64,000 nucleotides of DNA, taken from contig CAVXIF010000005.1 of the NCBI GenBank assembly GCA_963761775.1, positions 66,755 to 130,754 on the forward strand, written 5' to 3'. The position numbers and the translations under genes were made by a program. Every line of letters starts with the position of its first letter. Position 1 is the first letter of the stretch. Of this stretch, positions 60,875-64,000 are shown one piece after another. The DNA comes from Parerythrobacter_A sp963761775 (lineage in GTDB: Bacteria; Pseudomonadota; Alphaproteobacteria; Sphingomonadales; Sphingomonadaceae). A model generated the notes under the pieces. That model was not told where the DNA came from and searched no databases. It saw nothing but the letters and a program-made list of their open reading frames with translations.

Positions 60875-61477
60875 ATGAGTAACGATCCGCACAGTATCGG
60901 CGATATCCTCGATCGTCTCGGCGACCTTGCCGAAGAACGTGATGCTGTGCGCATAAGCGACGTGGTGGAGAGCATGGGCACGCGCAGCTACGGCCCGTTC
61001 CTGCTGGTTCCGGCCTTGCTGGAGATAACCCCCATCGGCGGCATTCCCGGTGTCCCGACGTTTTTCGCCATCATTATCGCGATATTCGCCGTGCAAATCG
61101 TGTTCGGGCGCAAGCATCTCTGGTTGCCGGGTTTCCTCGGCAGACAGTCGGTTTCGTCGCAGAAAGTTACCGACGCGGCGGACAAGCTGCGCGGTTTTGC
61201 CAGGACGATGGACCGCCTGTTCCACGGGCGAATGGTCTGGCTGACGCGGGGTATCGCGCCCCGCCTCGCCGCGCTCGTCATCCTCGTGTTGTGCGCCACC
61301 GTACCGCCGCTGGAGCTGGTGCCGTTTGCCAGCACCGCGCCGATGGCGGTGATCGCCGCCTTCGGTCTCGCGCTGCTGGTCGGCGACGGGTTGCTGATGG
61401 CAATCGCCTTTGCCAGCAGCCTGGCCGCGCTGGGATTGGCGGGCAGCTTCTGGTCCGGCGGCGAAAGCGCCGGTTAG
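60875..61477 (+). CDS. Exopolysaccharide synthesis ExoD family protein
   Basis: This 200-residue integral membrane protein matches the ExoD family. The N-terminal cytoplasmic part (SIGDILDRLGDLAEERDAVRISDVVESMG) is followed by the signature SYGPFLLVPALLEITPIGGIPGVPTFFAIIIAIFAVQIVFG. Four to five hydrophobic segments follow in all, including the C-terminal AVIAAFGLALLVGDGLLMAIAFASSLAAL. ExoD was named for a Rhizobium exopolysaccharide phenotype, but its biochemical activity is unknown. The ATG at 60875 was chosen because earlier in-frame codons give no family sequence. It converges with sucC. Confidence 0.9.
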   Translation: MSNDPHSIGDILDRLGDLAEERDAVRISDVVESMGTRSYGPFLLVPALLEITPIGGIPGVPTFFAIIIAIFAVQIVFGRKHLWLPGFLGRQSVSSQKVTDAADKLRGFARTMDRLFHGRMVWLTRGIAPRLAALVILVLCATVPPLELVPFASTAPMAVIAAFGLALLVGDGLLMAIAFASSLAALGLAGSFWSGGESAG

Positions 61478-61487
61478 GAGACGACGC

Positions 61488-62687
61488 TCAAGCCGCCTTC
61501 TTCACCTCGGCCACGATTTTCTTGGCCGCATCGCCCAGATCGTCGGCACTGACGATGGGCAGTCCGCTATTGGCGAGGATGTCCTTGCCCGCTTGCACAT
61601 TGGTGCCTTCCAGCCGGACGACCAGCGGCACGGACAGGTTCACATCTTTCGCGGCGGCTACAATGCCGTCGGCAATGATGTCGCATTTCATGATGCCGCC
61701 GAAGATGTTGACGAGGATGCCCTCCACTGCCGGATCCTTAAGGATGATCTTGAAGGCGGCCGTCACCTTCTCCTTCGTCGCGCCGCCGCCGACGTCGAGG
61801 AAGTTGGCGGGGAACGCACCGTTCAGCTTGATGATGTCCATCGTCGCCATTGCCAGACCTGCGCCGTTGACCATGCAGCCGATGTTTCCATCGAGCTTGA
61901 TGTAGGCGAGGTCGTATTCGCTCGCCTCGACTTCGGCGGGGTCTTCCTCGGTCTCGTCGCGCATCGCTTCCGCTTCCTTCTGGCGGTACAGCGCGTTGCC
62001 GTCGAAGCTCATCTTGGTGTCGAGCACCAGCAACTGGCCGTCTTTCGTTTCGACCAGCGGATTGATTTCCAGCATCTCGCCGTCGAGTTCCACGAACGCG
62101 GTGTAGAGCTTGGCCGCCAGCTTCTGGCACGCCTTGTTCAGGTCGCCTTCCAGTTCCAGCGCGAACGCCACCGCGCGGCCGTGATGCGGCATGAAGCCCT
62201 GCGCCGGGTCAATGGTGATGGTGGTGATCTTTTCGGGTGTTTCGTGCGCCACGTCCTCGATATCCATGCCGCCTTCGGTCGATGCGACCATCGCGACCTG
62301 GCCGCTGGCCCGGTCGACCAGCATGGCGAGGTAGAATTCCTTCTCGATATCCACGCCGTCGGTCACATACAGGCGATTGACCTGCTTGCCCTCGTCGCCG
62401 GTCTGGATGGTGACCAGCGTATTGCCGAGCATGTCCTTCGCGTCGGCTTCCACATCCGCGATGCTTTTCGCGAGCCGCACGCCGCCCTTCGCATCGGCCT
62501 CAAGTTCGGTGAACTTTCCCTTGCCGCGCCCGCCCGCATGGATCTGCGATTTCACGACATAAAGCGGCCCGGGCAGCTTCTTCGCACCGGCGACGGCCTC
62601 TTCCACGGTGGTGGCGGCGTAGCCTGTCGGAATGCCGATGCCGTATTTCGCCAGCAGTTCCTTGGCCTGATATTCGTGGATGTTCAT
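61488..62687 (-). CDS. sucC: Succinate--CoA ligase (ADP-forming) subunit beta
   Basis: SucC binds ATP-grasp nucleotide and, with SucD, interconverts succinyl-CoA and succinate in the citric acid cycle. The 399-residue protein begins MNIHEYQAKELLAKYGIGIP, has the phosphate-binding KSQIHAGGRGKGK, VEIEKEFYLA-type VDIEKEFYLAMLVDR, EINPLV, the MVNGAGLAMATMD block and GGIMKCDIIA, all as expected. sucD would follow the 3' end, but the next gene on that side is convergent exoD, so sucD is not adjacent here. The start ATG at 62687 is well conserved. Confidence 0.96.
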   Translation of the reverse strand: MNIHEYQAKELLAKYGIGIPTGYAATTVEEAVAGAKKLPGPLYVVKSQIHAGGRGKGKFTELEADAKGGVRLAKSIADVEADAKDMLGNTLVTIQTGDEGKQVNRLYVTDGVDIEKEFYLAMLVDRASGQVAMVASTEGGMDIEDVAHETPEKITTITIDPAQGFMPHHGRAVAFALELEGDLNKACQKLAAKLYTAFVELDGEMLEINPLVETKDGQLLVLDTKMSFDGNALYRQKEAEAMRDETEEDPAEVEASEYDLAYIKLDGNIGCMVNGAGLAMATMDIIKLNGAFPANFLDVGGGATKEKVTAAFKIILKDPAVEGILVNIFGGIMKCDIIADGIVAAAKDVNLSVPLVVRLEGTNVQAGKDILANSGLPIVSADDLGDAAKKIVAEVKKAA

Positions 62688-62791
62688 GGGGGTTTCCGTG
62701 CGTTGTCGAAAAGGATCTGTGTTGCCGATGCGCATAAGCATGGATGCGCGCGCTTGAAAAGGCATGTCGCTGCGGTGCAAGAGCGAAACCG

Positions 62792-63583
62792 ATGATCGAC
62801 CATGACCGCCTTGAACAGATCGTGCGCGAAGCCGGGCGCAGGGCGTATGACCTGTGGCCGGGCGCAGGCCACGATGTCGAGGCTTGGGAAAAGGAGCCGG
62901 GCGCGCCGGTGTGCGAAGCGGATATCGCGGTGGACCGCTTTCTGCGGCGCGAGCTGTCGGCACTGCTGCCTGCCGCCGGATGGCTGAGCGAGGAGACCAC
63001 CAATTCGACCGAACGGCTCGACAAGGGCCTGATATGGCTGGTCGATCCGGTCGATGGCACGCGCGATTTCCTGCGCGGTCGGCCCGGCTGGGCAGTGTCG
63101 GTCGCACTGGTCAGCGAGGGGCGGCCCTTGCTGGGCATGATGAATGCGCCGGCGCGCGACGAACACTGGCATGCGGTGGCGGGGCAGGGGGCGTGGCGTA
63201 ACGGGAAACGGCTCAAGGCCTCTATGCGCAGGCAGCTGGCGGGTGCGCGCATTCCCGCCGCCAGCCTGCCGAAGGTCGATGCGATGCTGACCAAGGTGGA
63301 CCAGCCCAATTCCATCGCGCTGCGCATCGCGATGGTTGCTGCCGACGAAGCGGACCTGATCGCCACGCTGCGCTGGGGATTCGAATGGGATATCGGCGCG
63401 GCCTGCCTGATTGCGCGCGAGGCAGGTGCGCGCGCGACCGATGTGTTGGGCAATGCCTTCGAATATAACGAGCGCACGCCGCGCGCGCCGGGCCTGCTGG
63501 TCTGTGCGCCCGATATCCATGCCGAGGCGGTCGCGCATCTGGCACAGCGGGCAGGGAAGCTGCGCGATAGCCCGCCGGACTAG
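62792..63583 (+). CDS. Inositol monophosphatase family protein (CysQ-like)
   Basis: This metal-dependent sugar-phosphatase-fold enzyme has 263 residues. Motifs are EKEPGAPVCEADIAVDRFL (metal site), WLSEETTN, the signature WLVDPVDGTRDFLRG and a late WDIGAACLIAREAGARATDVLGN. The combination, especially EWDIGAA with VDGTRDFLRG, fits the 3'(2'),5'-bisphosphate nucleotidase/CysQ side of the family better than inositol monophosphatase proper, but substrate cannot be decided. The ATG at 62792 was chosen as the family start. It diverges from sucC over 104 bases and ends before a bidirectional terminator. Confidence 0.88.
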   Translation: MIDHDRLEQIVREAGRRAYDLWPGAGHDVEAWEKEPGAPVCEADIAVDRFLRRELSALLPAAGWLSEETTNSTERLDKGLIWLVDPVDGTRDFLRGRPGWAVSVALVSEGRPLLGMMNAPARDEHWHAVAGQGAWRNGKRLKASMRRQLAGARIPAASLPKVDAMLTKVDQPNSIALRIAMVAADEADLIATLRWGFEWDIGAACLIAREAGARATDVLGNAFEYNERTPRAPGLLVCAPDIHAEAVAHLAQRAGKLRDSPPD

Positions 63584-63593
63584 GCCCGAACCG

Positions 63594-63625
63594 AAAAGGG
63601 CGGCCCGTTACCGGACCGCCCCTTT
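63594..63625. terminator. Bidirectional terminator between convergent genes
   Basis: A ten-base stem (GGGCGGCCCG paired with CGGACCGCCC, one G-T pair) closes a TTAC loop. It has AAAA on the left and CCTTT on the right, so it gives TTTT after the hairpin on the minus strand and a weaker tract on the plus strand. It can end both the CysQ-like and OmpA-family transcripts. Confidence 0.9.
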
Positions 63626-63649
63626 GCGATTGCAGAGAGTTACGCGACC

Positions 63650-64000
63650 TTACTGGCTGCGCGCGTCCCGCACGTCCTGCTGCGAAATCGGCAGGATCTT
63701 GATTTCGACACGGCGGTTCTGCGCGCGTCCGAATTCGGTGCTGTTGTCGGCGATAGGGGCCGTTTCACCGAAACCCTGCGACCGCATCCGCGCACTGCTG
63801 ACCCCGCGCGAGGTGAGGTAATTCAGCACGGCACGGGCGCGCTGTTCGGACAGGTTCTGGTTGAACGCATCGGACCCGGTCGAATCGGTGTGGCCATATA
63901 CGTCGATCAGGCTGTCGGGATATTGCTGCAGGCTGTTGGCCACCGTGTCGAGCGTTTGCCGGAACGACGGGTTGATGGTGTAGCTGCCGACGGCGAAAGT
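63650..64000 (-). CDS. OmpA family protein (5' end outside window)
   Basis: The visible C-terminal 116 residues form an OmpA-type peptidoglycan-binding domain. They start in TFAVGSYTINPSFRQTLDTV and continue with PDSLIDVYGHTDSTGSDAFNQNLSEQRARAVLNYLTSRGV, SQGFGETAPIADNSTEFGRAQNRRVEIKILP. The conserved Asp of HTDSTG and the Arg of LSEQRA that contact diaminopimelate are present. It anchors the outer membrane or a lipoprotein to the cell wall. The N-terminal part, which would tell a beta-barrel from a lipoprotein, is cut off by the window edge. Confidence 0.92.
   Translation of the reverse strand, partial: TFAVGSYTINPSFRQTLDTVANSLQQYPDSLIDVYGHTDSTGSDAFNQNLSEQRARAVLNYLTSRGVSSARMRSQGFGETAPIADNSTEFGRAQNRRVEIKILPISQQDVRDARSQ

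Noticed and set aside
1..64000. tRNA, rRNA, CRISPR array, insertion sequence or prophage genes.
   Set aside because: No cloverleaf-like segment, rRNA-like stretch, spaced direct repeats, transposase or integrase was found by reading both strands.

Overview
This 64 kb window is GC-rich chromosomal DNA of an alphaproteobacterium. It most likely comes from the Sphingomonadales, and probably from the Erythrobacteraceae. The grounds are the origin-proximal order mnmE-mnmG-rsmG-parA-parB, the alphaproteobacterial cell-cycle regulators SciP (DUF1153) and TrcR (DUF1013), CarD, a DUF6489 protein and the ligase-associated exonuclease. I see no rRNA, tRNA, CRISPR array, prophage or insertion sequence. 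Coding density is very high. No gene-free stretch exceeds 300 bases; the longest is 51802-52085, which holds a terminator and a candidate promoter.

Layout. 1-2191: an FMN-binding glutamate-synthase-like protein (cut by the window edge) and a dienelactone hydrolase, both leftward. 2312-8205: DUF6489, then tRNA modification (MnmE, MnmG), 16S rRNA methylation (RsmG) and chromosome partition (ParA, ParB), mostly coupled by 4-base overlaps. Three parS sites lie inside this block. 8239-16514: envelope and metabolic genes (glycine-zipper protein, GAF protein, PQQ-type sugar dehydrogenase, acyl-CoA dehydrogenase, Sua5/TsaC, two lipoproteins, CarD, FdxA). 16511-23863: S4 protein, SUV3-like helicase, an M23 peptidase, HemB, a broken GNAT acetyltransferase, gamma carbonic anhydrase, DUF1993. 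23877-29457: ATP-dependent DNA ligase with its MBL-fold exonuclease, ClpA, DUF1192. 29581-33281: quinone oxidoreductase, TrcR, acyl-CoA ligase. 33317-41396: a cell-wall and ribosome region with bactofilin and its overlapping M23 peptidase facing NadD-RsfS-RlmH-EnvC-like-CtpA, then DsbB-like, COQ7 and a secreted protein. 41519-51801: NDP-sugar epimerase, FabI, YihY, DnaJ-type protein, PdxH, CDF transporter, PhzF, a serine hydrolase, MnmA, SciP and GlsB. 52086-64000: an RND efflux pair with DUF445, a TonB-C-like protein, EtfA/EtfB, ExoD, SucC, an inositol-monophosphatase-family enzyme and a truncated OmpA-family protein.

How the genes work together. The core is the ParABS region: ParA, ParB and five parS-like palindromes mark an origin-proximal segment, and cell-cycle (TrcR, SciP), peptidoglycan (three LytM-type proteins, bactofilin, CtpA) and translation-quality genes (MnmE, MnmG, MnmA, RsmG, RlmH, RsfS) cluster around it. 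Two overlapping gene groups face each other across 34929-35146, where three GANTC (CcrM-type) sites fall within 39 bases.

Quality warning. About twelve otherwise well-conserved genes carry frameshifts. Most are explained by one extra base, and 22178-22870 is especially corrupted. This looks more like uncorrected sequencing error than gene decay, so these entries are annotated across the break.
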